Positions 23,979-37,390 are shown, counted from the first letter of the stretch. The stretch is 64,000 bases of DNA from Limnanthes douglasii subsp. nivea (GCA_036936605.1 JAUPFV010000005.1:158597195-158661194); one strand, 5' to 3'. Notes: generated from the letters alone by a model not told the origin. Translations and numbers: made by a program.

Positions 23979-25557
23979 CTAATGGCCTTTTATAGAGATA
24001 AAGTTTTTGATAGTTTTTGTTTTTGATTTCTTAACTCTCTTATTTAAAAACTTTTTGAAATATTTTACATTCTCTAATTTTCTTGCATAGAAAGAATGAA
24101 GACTTCCTATAGTATTTTGATTAGGTGAATTGTGAACAAGATCTAAATTCTCATTATCATTAAAGAATGATAATATTGTACATGTTTTCATTGACTTTAG
24201 AGCTTTCATGATTTCAAAATGTTTTAGAATTTAATTGTCATTGAATAGTTGATGATTAAAGTCCATTATCCTAGCATCCTTCTTGGTGTTCGCATGTGAT
24301 TTATAGTCAGGTATCGATTTTAAGCCTCAATAGTAATTTCAGCCATATCAAGAGTTTGTTTGTAACTTTATTGTTCATGGTTAACCTCTTTCTTTTCATG
24401 TTGTATAAGATCTTCCATGTTGCTTGTTTGTTGGTTTATGTTCTTTTCTCTAAAGACCATAGAGTTCACTTTTGGTATCAATGTACTTTTTAGGTTTATA
24501 AATTTAAAAATAGAGGTAGATTGACTATTTATATTACGTTCTTCATTTGGTTTTTTTTGCAATCATACTTCTTATGATCCAAGTGAAGGCAAATTGGATA
24601 GTATGAGGGAGAATCTTCATAGACAATGTTTATTCAACAATCTTCACTCTCTCTGAAGCTTATCCAAGCTGTATGGATAAGGTTCTTAACACATCAAGCT
24701 CAATCCAAGGTCTACATCTATTAGTTTGGCTTAATTTTTACCATGTATTCATACTTGTAACGTCTTACCCAGTGAAGATGCAGTTGTAGGTATTCATACT
24801 AGTAACGTCTTACCCAATGAAGATGCAATTTCTTTTATGATAATTTTGTTAAATATATATTATGGAATGATTGGTAAGTAAGGACTCTATTTTAATAAAC
24901 GCATCGAATGTTCTTAAACAGTCCATACATTTCTTCTAATATTTTGTGTAGATCTTCTTGCATAGGAAGCTCTAATTGAATATGTCTGGGATCCCAGTTA
25001 TACAAGTTAACTTCACCCAAAAAATTGAAAGTAATAAGAAGCATTTGAACTTGAGCCAACTATGGATTTCTTCTGGTAAATTTCCCAATAATATTGGATT
25101 TTGAGAAAATGATTCGGTTTTCTTTATCTTGCGATGTAAGTTGTAAAGAAACATGATATTCATAGTGTTTAATCACTGCATTTTCTAGCATAGTTTATTT
25201 ATGAGAGTTTTTAGTTCTCTCAACATATGAGATGGGTGTAGTATTCCCTTGTTGATATCGAAAATGTGTTTGTTATTCCTTGATTGTAGAGAGAGGAAAG
25301 CCAAAGGTAAGATTGTTTCTTAGATTTATGTGTTGGTTGATTTCTTGCTGATTATTAATCTGGATATCTTTCTGGTTTTTAGATGTTTGTTGAAGAGATG
25401 AAAACTCTATGTCTTTGTATATTCCAGTGTTGGGTTTACGAAGAGTCGTTTGATGCAAGACAATGTTTTTTGCCGCATAAATTATAGATTTTTTGGTTGA
25501 TCGAGAAGCATGAAGTGCTAGATTAACACACGATCTTAATGGATTAGTATCCATCAT
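23979..25557 (-). pseudogene. LINE-B ORF1 (RNA-binding gag-like protein)
   Basis: Nucleic-acid-binding ORF of a plant L1-type LINE, in pieces. The N-terminal piece is at 25,273-25,557. A central region (about 25,170-24,900) resembles the DUF4283-type domain, with NLYNWDPRHIQLELPMQED. A CCHC zinc knuckle lies at about 24,555-24,600, reading YPICLHLDHKKYDC; the first Cys is replaced by Tyr. The basic C-terminal piece is at 23,979-24,209. An in-frame 45-bp tandem duplication sits at 24,745-24,830. Confidence 0.7.
24745..24830. repeat. 45-bp tandem duplication within LINE-B ORF1
   Basis: Two units starting at 24,745 and 24,790, each beginning GTATTCATACT and containing AACGTCTTACCCA. The length is a multiple of three, so the frame is kept. 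Confidence 0.88.
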
Positions 25558-25600
25558 GAAAAACTTTGAAAGTTGGCAAGAAGTCAGGATAATACCTTGA

Positions 25601-28600
25601 CTTTTTAGTGATGAAGAACCTTATAAATTAAGATTCTAATTCTTATAGACAAATTCAACTACCGTTGAAAATGAATATTAATTAAAACAAAACAATTTAA
25701 TATGAAAAATAATATTTTCTCTCATGCATACATTTTAGCTCAATTTTGTTTATTTTAAAATCAAAACCATTATTTTATTTGTCGTTTGTATCTTTTTAGA
25801 CTTGTATCATCGAAAATATTCAATAAAGTAAATGTTTGGTTTAATATAAAAGTTTATTTGATTTTCATAAGTAGAATGATATAACAAGTGACTCAAGTAA
25901 TTTGGCTTTTAAATCATTTTAATTGTTGTTTTTTATAGCTATCTAAAAATTTGGCAAACAATAAAAACACTAATAATCTTGATTTTAAGAGGGATGAAAG
26001 TGATCTCACATTACCAGAATAACTAAAATTGAAAAATCAAATATTTTATTTTATTTTTAATTTAATCTAATATGAATCGCAATATTTATTAGTATTTAAT
26101 TTTATTTGAAGATTTTATATTCGATATATTAAAACAATTATGGATTATTTTTTATGTTTAATTTTTCTAAGGCACATTAATTTTTTTTTTAAGTTTTGTT
26201 TATATATTTTAAAAAAATTAAAGGTAATTTTTAAAAATATTTTCATTTAACCCATAACCTATTTTAGTCCAAATGTTCCTCATTTTTCAATAGTTATAGT
26301 TTTTACTTTGTTATTCGTTTCAGTTTCTTTCATTTTCGTCGAACAACTATTGTGTTTGTATTATTCTTTACTCCTGGTTTCTACCTTATTCATATTCACC
26401 GAACAACTATTTCGTTTCAAATATTTCTACAAAAAATGAACCCTCGATCACGTTTTTTTGCTATTTTCTCAATAAACTCTATAAATTAAACTTGTGTTAT
26501 CCTTCTCTTTTGTTTAATTTGTATAATTATTTAGTCAATGGTTTTAGTTTGGTTTTATAATATAGGCGTACACTTGTTATATTTTATTTTAAAAAAGGTG
26601 GATTTTATTGTTATGATATGTGTTTACGGTTTTGGTTTTACTTTTTGGATTATATCTTGAATTCTATGTTTATGGTTTGATTAACAGTATTAATATGTTG
26701 TTTTTTCATTTGTTGTTACTGATTATATTTTGTTTAAGAAGGTGGATTCCATGACTATGGTTTGTGTTTATGGTTTTGGTGTTTAGTTTTTAAAATTTGT
26801 GTATATTCTATGTTTATGTTATGTTATGTGTATATGGTTTGATTTAACAGTTTTAATATGTTATTGTCATTTGCTGTCATTGATGGATTCTATGTTTATT
26901 TGCTTGTGTTTATAGTTTTAGTTTCTAATTATTAGAATTTGTCATGTATTCCATGTTTATGCTCTATGTTTATGGTATGATTTAACAATATCAGTATGTT
27001 ATTATTTAGTGATATATTTGACATATGGTTAATGGTTTTTTTCCCACAATTTGATTTGCTTTTTTATGTTTATATGTAAGCACCGTTAACATAATACTAG
27101 ATTAATATATATTATATTTACCTTGATAGTTAGTGTTGTTTATTTATTTACAGTGATTCAGTTTGTGGATATTTTGGTGATATGAGAAACAGCTCGAGCG
27201 GCTGGTTATAGAGGCTAATTTTAACCCAAATAATTTTGTAGTGCAAAATACTATATTGGTTGAGCTCAATAAACGCATATTTATTTTTGGCATTAAAAGT
27301 TTTTTTTTATATATTTTCTAATGTTTTAGTTCACGAAAGGGTGAAGTTATTTACTTTTGTTGGAGAATGGTGCTTAACGGTTATTTGTTATATCCTTTTT
27401 AGTCCTTTAGATCTAGAGTTCGATTATGAATTTGGTTTCTCTTCAACTTTTAGTTAAGGTACCACTAGATGTCTCTTTTATCTACTGAACCGATTTTTTT
27501 TTCTACTTTTAATAAGTAGTGTATGAGACTGATTACGCTTGAAGAACTTATAATAAGAATCATGGTTTAGTTTCTAAAATAAAGCACTTGCATGGTTGTT
27601 CTAAGATGTGACTTGCTGCTTTAAAACTTTTACTACTGCTGATGTTATTGGTGGACCTTATAGATAGAACCTGATGAGGGGTTTGTCTCTGAAAGAAAGA
27701 TAAACGAATTGGAGCTAGCAAGCCAAAATGGAGGATATGTTATAACATGATTAATTGGGTTTATTTTATTACCGGTGGCAGAAATATCCGATCATATTCA
27801 ATAATCGTGTTATCAAGAATATACTCTTTTAGTTTAGGCAAACTCTTACGAGAATAAGAAACCCATACGTGACTACTCAAAGTTTAATGTTCGCTGTTAA
27901 GAATTTGAAGAATGATCTTCAGTGAAACAGGGATCACAGACATTATAATATATTGTTCTTTTCATATATAAACTTCGAACCGTTTATATTATCTATTATA
28001 TTTTGAACTTTTGATGTGAATCTTCGATTATTGTGTTTGCTTTCCATGTATGGAAGTATGTAAGTGTGTGAAACATCGTTTACAAGAAAATGGTGTCAAA
28101 GCGAATACCAATACGTTATTATTAGAGCTTGTTTGGCGTTATTCTCTAATTTTGGTTGTTTTTTGTTTTGGCCGACAATAGCACAAGCAAGTGACCATAT
28201 TTTTTGTTTTTTTTATATGGAGGAAACATGTACTAGTGATGGTTTTGTCTTGTCCACGTATGATCATACTTGTTGTCTTTTGTTCTTATTTTTGTTAATA
28301 ATAACATTATTACTCTTATTCGTGATATGAGTAACATGATTAATTTATGTATTTTTAAATGAGTAATATGATTTATTTTTGTTAATCTGAATAATTAAAA
28401 ATAATTTGTTTATATAAAATAAATAACATAATTAATTTCATTAATTGAAATACTTACGAATAATAGTCATATTACTATTATTCATAATATAGTCACGTTT
28501 GTATTAGTGTTATTTCTCATGTTTTTCAAATATTTTATATTCGTTAATTAAAATAGCTAAAGTTGATTTTTATATAAAAAATAACAACATGATTGATTTA

Positions 28601-28955
28601 TATTAATCGATAACATAAAAATATGATAAATCATCTGATAAATATTAGAGGAATAGAGAAAATATTAAAATAAAAAGTTATAACATCGTGTTTCAACAAA
28701 TCACTTAATCTAATTGTACTTGTTTTACGCTTCATTTGTTATCATATATAAATACGTGAAACATACATATTTTTTCATGCCATCTTCTTCTTCGTATTTG
28801 CTCTTAATTTTTATTTTGTCATAGAGGTCGTATAAATAAACATGATCGTACCACAATCAAGTGAACCAACTTTCTATTATGGACATTCTCGCTCATTTAT
28901 AAGATTGCATGTCATTTGGGGAACACGTGATTTCTTTATAGTTTTTGTTGACAAA

Positions 28956-28958
<3 letters not shown>
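25601..28958. other. AT-rich intergenic DNA with diverged repeats
   Basis: No gene recognised. Open frames at 27,260-27,457 and 28,064-28,330 have no recognisable domain and occur by chance in T-rich DNA. A diverged tandem repeat at 26,576-27,005 is listed separately. Two copies of CGAACAACTATT about 66 bp apart (26,340 and 26,400) hint at another old repeat. Confidence 0.5.
26576..27005. repeat. diverged tandem repeat, about 3 units of 135-155 bp
   Basis: Each unit carries TCTATGTTTATGG followed by TTTGATTTAACAG and a T-rich block with TTAATATGTTATTG. Units begin near 26,576, 26,715 and 26,872. Heavily diverged. Confidence 0.6.

Positions 28959-29032
<74 letters not shown>
28959..29032. repeat. 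(AT)n microsatellite, about 37 units
   Basis: Uninterrupted AT dinucleotide run of about 74 bp. It produces an artefactual Tyr-Ile open frame. Confidence 0.98.
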
Positions 29033-29035
<3 letters not shown>

Positions 29036-29044
29036 TAGGTGTAA

Positions 29045-31125
29045 CTAGAGATGGAAATGGGTCGGGATGAGTCAGATATTGTTGAACCCATAACTCATCT
29101 CGTTTTTTTTGTTTTTTAAACCTGTCAGGTTTGGATACCCACCCAGTGGTGGAAGTAGATAAGGGAATTTATATAGTTTAATTTGGGATACTTTGTATTT
29201 TTTAAGAAAAAAATAATTTAAAAATATGAAATAATGATTATTTTTAATGATTTTTTTTAATATGAAATGATAGCTATTTTTTTTAAAAAATCTAAATTAA
29301 AATCTTGGATAATAGCTGTTTTAAGAAAAAAAATTAAGTTAAGATATTTATAAATCGGAAGATGTAGTCCACATCTACATCTCAATCTCTTCAAGATTAG
29401 AACCACCGATAAAACTTGATTCTGATTCATTTTTTCAAAAATTTATTTCGATTTTATTTTTGTTTAATTTTTCTCTCTTCAAATTGAATTTTTCTATATC
29501 TTATCTTCTTCTATTGTTATACATTACTGATTTGATTTAAAAGTTAATTGATCATTGTTTTTCAAAGAGAGATTGTGATTAAATAAATTAAAAAGGAGGG
29601 AGTCAAGGAAGAGCATGAAATAATATGGAGATTTTAATGAGATAGATTAAAGAAGATGAAGAATTTAATTAAATAAATTAAACAAGATGGAGAAAATAAA
29701 GAATATGGAGATTTTAATAAAATAAATTAAAGAATGTGGAAATTTTAATTAAATAAAGTATATCACGGCCTTAAATAAATAAATAACATTGATAACCCAA
29801 ATTCAAAATTACATATATAAAAAAACTTACTACTTTTAGTTTAAACTTATTTTTTTAGTTAGCAAATTTATATTTACTTCGATCATAATTTTTAGAATAT
29901 TATTTAAATTATATTTTAAATAAAAATCTTCATTTTATTCCTTTATATTCGTTATAATATTTTTTAATTAGCAATATATTATGATTTGCATTTATAAAAT
30001 AATTAATTTTATTTTTGGATATGTTGAACAATATATACAAAAATATATTTTAACTTTTTTCAATAAAAGAATTTATTTATACTATAAATTATGTTTGATA
30101 TAAATTTAATTTAATTTTTATTTGTTTTATATAAAAAGTTTGATTTTATTTCCATATATTTTAAAAAAATATTTTTTATATAGTAAATTTGATTTTGTTA
30201 TACTTCATTTTGTAAATATCTTTTAAAATAATATATTAAGAAATATCAAATTTTATTGTTAAGTATTATTTTCATATGTAATAAATAACTTATTAAGATA
30301 TATTAAAAATACCTTAAAGTAATTGTATATAATGAGAGAAACATTTAAAAAAATGATAACTGAAAATTGAAAATGAAACCATTTTACCACGAATGAATGT
30401 AAATTAAATGAATTTTATAAAATTTTGTTTAGCTCCTATATTTTAATTCATGGATCCGCAACCCACCAGATAAGAGATTTTAATTTCTTACACCAAACAC
30501 ATCTTCATTTATTTATGTATAAAATATTATTTTGTAATTAACTATATAATAAGTAAATTTAAAAAAATAATATATTAAAATAATAATAATAATAATAATA
30601 TACCGAATATAAATTTTTAAATTTAATAACAAATTTTAGTAACAAATATATAAAAAAAATATTATTTACAATTACTTATAGTTTTAATAAATTATTTTGG
30701 TTTTTATATATATAAATTTATTAGAAAATTGTAAGTTTTTATAAAAATTTATTCAATTTAGATCTTTATATGAATTGAATATAAATTAACTTAAAATAAT
30801 TATAACTCTAGCAAAATATAAGTAATGACAAAACTACTAAACAAAATAATAAATATATATATAATAAAGAATTAAAAAAATTGGAATACATTATAATATA
30901 ATTTTAAAATTTATAAAATAATAATATATCATGTATTAAGTTATAATACTAAATTAACTAACCTAGAGTCGATTTCGGGTTTTTTCCTTGTGATTTTTTT
31001 AACTCATAATCCATTCCAAATCTAACGGATACTCACGAGCCGTCACAAGCAAAATAAAAATCTTAGATACCCTAACCCATCGGGTTCAGTCGGTTACCCG
31101 CGAGTTCAGAAAAAATTGTCATCTT
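29045..31125. mobile_element. possible hAT-like outer repeat split by an inner element
   Basis: The left end begins TAGAGATGGAAATGGGTCGG. The right end near 31,125, on the minus strand, begins TAAAAGATGACAAT. Both flanking parts carry GGGT/ACCC-rich stretches. No convincing target duplication was found. An inner element occupies 29,144-30,459. Low confidence. Confidence 0.3.
29144..30459. mobile_element. hAT-like non-autonomous repeat, copy 1
   Basis: Starts CAGTGGTGGAAG and is about 1.3 kb, with no coding capacity seen. It is homologous to 55,969-57,323, whose end reads TCCGCCACTG, the inverse of the start. Copy 1 ends TCCGC, lacking the last five bases. Flanks TACCCACC and AACCCACC would be an 8-bp target duplication with one change, which fits hAT. 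It contains AAGATGTAGTCCACATCTAC and the empty site of the SINE at 56,370. Confidence 0.6.
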
Positions 31126-31383
31126 TTAGTATAAAATATTATATAAGGAGTAGCAGTATTAACACTGTTTATGATTTGAATAACAGTTTTATACTAAGCA
31201 AAATAAAAATACTAAACAAAACATATGTTATATAGTTGAAATATTGAACAATTTTTCAAATCGCTCATATGTTTGATGTGTGAATTTATATTTTCTTTCT
31301 CACTACAATTTTATAAATAAATATGTCTCTTTATTATATATAAGAGCATCAACGTAGACGTGGCTAAAGAATTGAGGAGGGAA

Positions 31384-31485
31384 GAGACAAATTCTAGGCG
31401 AGCCAAAGCTGAAATGAAGCTCGTCGAAAAAGCTAGTCTCTTCGACGGGCTTCACTTTAGCTTCGGCCAACCTAGAATTAGTCTC
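31384..31485. repeat. inverted repeat, two arms of about 43 bp
   Basis: Arm 1 starts GAGACAAATTCTAGG. Arm 2 on the opposite strand starts GAGACTAATTCTAGG. Pairing continues with scattered mismatches through CGTCGAA, leaving a loop of about 13 bases. Transcribed, it would fold into a long imperfect hairpin. Confidence 0.85.
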
Positions 31486-32869
31486 CAACAAGTTGATATA
31501 AAAACAAGGTAAGGAAACAATCAAAATAAAAAAATTCAGCAATGCATCTAGTCAATAAACCAAACAATAGGACAACCAAATATCATAAAGTAAAAAAATT
31601 CAACAATTCCCTACTAGAAGTTAGACACCAATATATTTTCAAAAGTAGATTTATGTGTATTATAAGAGGAGGAAAAGTACCAGGAGTTTGAAAACTACAA
31701 GCCAAAACCTAAATACTGGTGAAAACCAAGAATAATGTTAATAATAGCTAGAAATTATGTGAAAGCAAACAATTTAAGACAAACATGAAATCAGTAAGCA
31801 CAGTGATTCAGCACCAACGATAAGTCACTTAACATTATCATGAGATTTACAACCAACAATAAATACCATAAGCTCGTAAAATTTATTTTTCTCGTACGTC
31901 TATATTTGAAGATAATGAAATACATTACACGTAACCCCACCTATTCGATAAAATGCCAAACTTAACTAACAACAATAATGCACCTACCTTAAGCTTTATT
32001 CATAATAAGGAAAACCAAGGTCTTAATGGAAATTAATAATAAAATAGTACATAGTATTATAAAAATCATGTAGTGTAAGACTTACTAGAAAAAGCGCCGA
32101 TTAACTGCAAATTTATTGATAAAACCCTAATAGTACCAAAACTATAAACTTATTGAATTTGATTGAAACCCTAATCCAATGAGACAACTAAAATTATAAA
32201 ACATACCTTTATCAGACACAGATATATAAAAAAACTAAACAAATATACATATATCAAACCAAGAAACTTATTGGCAGCATCGATTAAAAACTAGTAGACT
32301 AAAAGCTGTAGTCGATTGAAACCCTAAACCAGTGAGAAGATTTAAGAACAGTGGAAAACGTTAGAAGATTAATCGATTATTGGTTTAGAAAGTGTAAGAA
32401 TATTTAGTGAACCGCTGTCATTTTTCTTTGATTAGAATTGGGGGGTTTTAGTATTAGATTTTGTGATTTGAATATTATAAAAATTGCAACCATAAGTTTA
32501 AAGGTAGATGTTATTTTATAATTGTAAAATTCCTATACACTTTTAGGAGTTTTGAAAATTTACGTATTTTTATTTAAATTTTTTAAGTATCTTGTAAGAA
32601 GTTACCCACTATTTTATTAAGTTTAAATTAAAAAATAAGTCTAATCTGATTGCGTTATTAGATTAATATATTGAACAATCACGTAAAACCACATGTCAAA
32701 TCTGATCAATGTTACGATTGAATCAATGTAGATGAAAGAAAAATATCGGTAAAAAAATTAGAATCAATAATACAAACATGACACACGATATAAAAAGCAA
32801 TGAAACAAACATTAAAGAGTAAAAACAAAACTGGATCCATGAAAGAATATTTTTTTATTTATTCTTTTG

Positions 32870-33125
32870 CCAATCTAGTTAACACTAGTTTCAAATTTTA
32901 CGTATCATTTTACCATGCTTTCACAATTCAGATTTTTTGGTTTCACATTTTACAATTAGGAACAAAAAATCAACTTTGACATTGGTTTCGCATTTTGCAT
33001 TTTATTTTACCATTGTTTCGTATTTTTGGTTTTGCGTTTCGTATTTAGGCAAAAGATAAATAAGTCAATATTTAACACTAGTTTACATTTCATATTTTAT
33101 TTTATCATGGTTCCGTATTTCACCA
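32870..33125. repeat. diverged repeats with ATTTTACCATG motif
   Basis: About three related segments of roughly 105-125 bp contain CACTAGTTT or CATTGGTTT followed by ATTTTATTTTACCATG and GGTTTNGCATTT. Confidence 0.5.
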
Positions 33126-33282
33126 TATGAGCTTATTATATTAAAATAGTTTTATTTTGACAGTTTGCCAATGAGAGATTTTTTTGTCGTTCTCTACTTC
33201 GGGGCTTTCACCACTACTATAAGATATTTGTAGCATGCACAAAGCACTTAGAAATGATAAAAACATCAAAATGTTAATTTAA

Positions 33283-33640
33283 AGATAGTTCCAAAGATCT
33301 CTTAGAAGGATTATCTGTAAAAGCTATGTGTGGAGGGGATTATTTAGATAGATAAACACGAGAAAGCTAGAGAGAAAAACTTACAAAATGAATAATAAAG
33401 TAATAATTAACCCATTTTTCCCAAAAGGTGTGTTGTTTTATATAGTACAAGAAGTGGGTCCATAAATTACATGATTACCTACTTTTATGGTCACCTCATA
33501 CTACTACTTTACTAATCTCAACCATAATTATTATTTATTATATAAGGCCCATTGAATATTATACATTTATTGTGTTTCCTTACAAATCTTTCATAAAGAC
33601 AAATTATCTTCTTTATTCAACCGATTTGATTATTCTTCCA
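33283..33640 (-). repeat. Tat element 2 unit 1, 3' LTR
   Basis: Matches 40,311-40,653 over its length (shared AGTACAAGAAGTGG, ACTAATCTCAACCATAATTA and ATTATACATTTATTG). Starts AGATAG where the partner has TGATAT, and ends CTTCCA. Confidence 0.85.
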
Positions 33641-34529
33641 TTAATAGCCCCCCCTCCCAGTTTTGGAAAAGATATTTGAACAATGACTAAACTAGAAAGC
33701 GACCTCAAAGATATTCAACCCTTTTTTCATTATGTTTCTCGTCAAATCTATATCATCACTAATCGCATTGCTAACTTTATAATTGTGCACCACACATTTT
33801 GATTTACTTCACGTGTCATGCCAATTTTTGACAGATGACACATGTACCATTTCTAGTCCATGTCTCAAAACAAGTTTGACGATACGTGTACTACTTCTGG
33901 TCCATGTGTCAGTTATTTTTTGATACATACACGCACGTCTTCCAAAACAACTCTTGGGTGAGTAAGTATGTTAAAAAACTCTTATACTTCTCTACACGTG
34001 TGCACTTCAAATCATAGATGGAACAACTATAAGACTCTTCGTCTTTCCTTTACTTCTTTACCCAATGAAAACCTTTCATCTACTTGGGCCTTCGTAACCG
34101 TTAGGAGGCCACTCTTTTACTTATAAATACTCAGACACTTAATAAATTGGAGTTATTCATTTTCTTAGTTTTAGAGATAGAGATGCATCTTATAAAGAGA
34201 GAAAGAGATTTGATACTATTCTAAATATTCTCTTTTACAGTTCATGTCTGACAATATACAATCTTAGATTGGCTTTCAATAGGCCAAAAAGCCGAGGAGA
34301 GGAAAGCTGTCGGTTTAGGCTAGGAGCTCAAACCACTGCAGATTTTCAAAGCTACCTACTACGGTCGGTGGTCTCCAATAAAAAAGCACTATGAGGCGGT
34401 AAGGACTTCAAACACCAGTACTTCATCCAATCCTACTACCACTCAGCTCCTCCCCTTCGTCACACTTGTCCAATACCCAACAATGATGATATAGACCTCT
34501 CGAAGAAACCAGAATCTACTTCAATATTT

Positions 34530-36850
34530 ATTATGATGGGTAACAGAGAGAAAAACGTTGAAAAGGCAAATAACAGTGGTTCGAAGAGGAAATGTTCCCT
34601 TAAACCCGTAAGAAAAAAGGTACACAAAAGTTAAAATTACATCTACTACTTCTACTACTCAAAATACTCCTCGTGGCACCCCCAAAACCACCCTCAAGTT
34701 ACTCAAAAGTCTCAACAAGAACCTCAACCAACAGTCTCTTGTCCAATGGAAATAAAAACTATTACTCCTACAGTAAATTATACTAAAGTGAAACCCAATG
34801 AACCCATCAAAGAATTAAGCAAAAGGCACTTGGTTGATGTAGAAACTCAAACCAATAAGATGACTGTTGTATTGTCTTCGTTCATGCAGATCCAGGTGCC
34901 AGCCCCCGGGACAAAATTAACGGAAGTTCACATGTTCAAAAGAAAATCAAGTCGAAGAAAAAGAAAAAACAAATGTTATTCAACTGCCTTCAAACATCGA
35001 GGCTATTTTAGGAAACGACTTGCATGAAGTTGAGAGAAATAATCTACTAACTTTGTATAAAATAAAGTACAAGTACTATTAACCTCCTGATGAGGTAAAA
35101 CATCAAGATCGATACAGAATTCCGAGCTTATAACCAATCGATTTCTCGAATCTAGAAAGACCCCTATATATGTTTGGGATAATTGATTCTCTATCCAAAT
35201 AATTAGAACTGGGGTTTTCGATTCCCGTTGGATCCCACTACGGCCAGGTACTTCGAACTGATAAACTTATGTCATACTCTAGCTGTTCCAAATATGTGGT
35301 TTACCTTGATGGCTTGCATAATGGTAACCAGGATATCTGGGGTCAACTTTTTAACGGAGTAATTCGTTGGATTAACCGGCGTCGCCAAACCCCCCTCTCA
35401 TTACTTTCCTTGTTATCCCTTGACCCTTTGGAATAATTTTAAGTTATTGGACGATCTCATTGAAGAAAAAAATAAGTGGAAACAAATATTTTTCTTTATC
35501 TTTAAGCCGTGGGGGACATGATTTGAAGAGTCTGTTGAAATACCATATTGGTTTCGTTTGAGATATATGAGCAGAGGTACATCCTTACTTTGATATTTTC
35601 TCAACTAGGTAATTGGGCAAGTACTTCATGGTCCATTAAGTTCACCGCTTCTTTACCCAATCTAATATGGTTAAAAGTAATCTTTGGAAGTCTAATCTGA
35701 CAAAATCTATGTATTTGGAAGAGCTCATGGTACCTTGCATAAAAGGATTCATACATAAATGATTGGAGGCCACCTATGTTCTCGTCTATATACATGCAAG
35801 AGTTAGGGCTCCAAGATATTGGAGCCCTAAAAAATATGTGGTTAAGGAAGAAAATATCAAAGCTGGAGTTGTGGCCGAAGGGGAAGAAAATGTTGAGATT
35901 GACATTTGACACCGAAGAATTTGATCTTACTGAAGAAGGTGGCTCCAAGAGGCCATAAAAAAACAAAGGTCGAACAGTAAAGGCAAGGGTAAAGTTGTCA
36001 AAGAGAGTAACCCATAGGCAGAGGAAAATATTGTCCCTTTCGGGTGATAAAATTGATCCTAATTTACCCTCTCATGAGGAAGTTGTGATTATTGAGTCAG
36101 ACTCTCCTCCGACATAAACCGAAAAAAACTGCTCTTCAAGAAACGAAGTGACAGATGGCCTAGAAGTTCAAGATGATGAAACATAAGTTCCTGGAAACTT
36201 CAAAGTTGGTTCTCCATGAGTGGAGTTTGATATTTACGATGATTATCTAGACCTTGAACTTAATAAATTTCTTCACCCTGCGGTACTTCTTGAGATGAAG
36301 GCTAAAAATTTGAATGTCCAAAAAAATCTTTATAAAAACGAAGCATTCAAAATAAAATCCACTATGAAAAAAATGGAGAAAGAAATTGCCCATTATAAAG
36401 AAGTGGTGGTTGAACGTCTGACATAACTCGAGGAAGTTGAGGATCAGTTAAAGTTGGAACATGACATGTTTAGCAACGAGCAAGAAAGCTATATTGCTAG
36501 GAATACGTGAGAGGAATACACTCGTCCAAACTCTTACTGATGGTTATTATAAAACCAAAGAGTACTTCGAACGAGCTGTCAAAGATCTTGAAAATACTAC
36601 TATTGAGAAGCGAGGTCTTAGAGACCAAGATGAACAATATAAGGACTTTTGCCTCGAAAAGTACGTTGCTGATTATGTTTCCAAGTTTGACGATTAGGAC
36701 ACATAAATTAAATCCTCCATAGTGTTGGATTTTCATGAGCACTTCCTGATTTAAGGTTAGGCAGTGTTTGGGATCTTGTTCATGAAAAGTATTATCCGAA
36801 GGCCTATTCTTTGAAGGATGACGAATCACCTTACAACTCTGCATAATTAA
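34530..36850 (+). pseudogene. antisense extra gene of Tat element 2, heavily decayed
   Basis: Same position and orientation as 14,471-17,437. Recognisable pieces: a Lys-rich segment and HKVS-like core (34,746-35,080), LLDDLIEEKNKWKQIFFF (about 35,440-35,500) matching the DDLLESKKNW region, and a likely intron around 35,575-35,610. Further pieces include KKMLRLTFDTEEFDL (35,885-35,940) and a Lys/Glu coiled coil (36,220-36,700). Many stops. Confidence 0.7.
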
Positions 36851-37144
36851 ACAACTCATCGTCAAGCTCATCGGTAAATGATTATGAAAGTACCCATTTA
36901 GGGTAAAAAAGTACTTGGTTAATTATTTGGTATTCTATGTTTTTTGTAAATTGGTTGTGCCACTCGCACTTTTGTAAAGTCCTCGTATAATTTATGGGCA
37001 TTTTGTACTTTGAAGGTTTTATTAATGAAAGTGTTCTTCTTCGGATAACTCTACTTTACTCAACTTTGTCTTATCAAAACAACTTTTAACGATTATTACC
37101 AACAAACTTTTATTAGAGAACCCTCATGATTGATAACCAAATGA

Positions 37145-37390
37145 TGACCAATATTTGTTAGAAAACCCTTTCGGTCCAAAAACAAAAAAATTATTGACCA
37201 ACAATTGTTTAGAGACCCTTATAGTCCAAAGATAAAGAATTGTTGACCAACATTCGTTGGAAGACCCTTACGGTCCAAAGATAAACAATTATTGACCAAA
37301 ATTCGTTGAAGACTCTTATGGTTCAAAAACAAAAAAATTGTTGACCAACATTTGTTGACCCATGGAACATTCGTTGAAGACTCTTATGGT
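37145..37390. repeat. 49-bp tandem repeat, about 5 units, between convergent genes
   Basis: TGACCA starts units at 37,145, 37,195, 37,244, 37,293 and 37,342. Each unit contains TTGTTNGAAGACCCTTA and GGTCCAAAGATAAA. It lies exactly between the antisense-gene remnant and the integrase, the same place as the 25-mer repeats of Tat element 1. Confidence 0.9.

Larger units (their letters stand above)
23842..25600 (-). mobile_element. LINE-B, 5' portion
   Basis: Upstream part of the LINE interrupted by Tat element 1. Contains ORF1 and the first 33 or so codons of ORF2. The left boundary is the 5-bp target duplication at 23,837-23,841. The right limit is approximate. Confidence 0.82.
31126..33282. 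other. AT-rich intergenic DNA
   Basis: Contains an inverted repeat (31,384-31,485) and diverged repeats (32,870-33,125). GATTGAAACCCTAA with a following CCARTGAGA appears twice, near 32,163 and 32,316, so the stretch 32,100-32,400 holds an old duplication. No gene recognised. Confidence 0.5.

Noticed and set aside
28064..28330. 88-codon frame rich in hydrophobic residues
   Set aside because: T-rich DNA gives Phe/Leu/Ile by composition. No start context, homologous motif or neighbouring exons.
28842..29048. Tyr-Ile repeat frame
   Set aside because: Translation of the (AT)n microsatellite.
37145..37390. CRISPR-like array
   Set aside because: Units are directly abutting diverged tandem repeats without unique spacers, in a plant retrotransposon.
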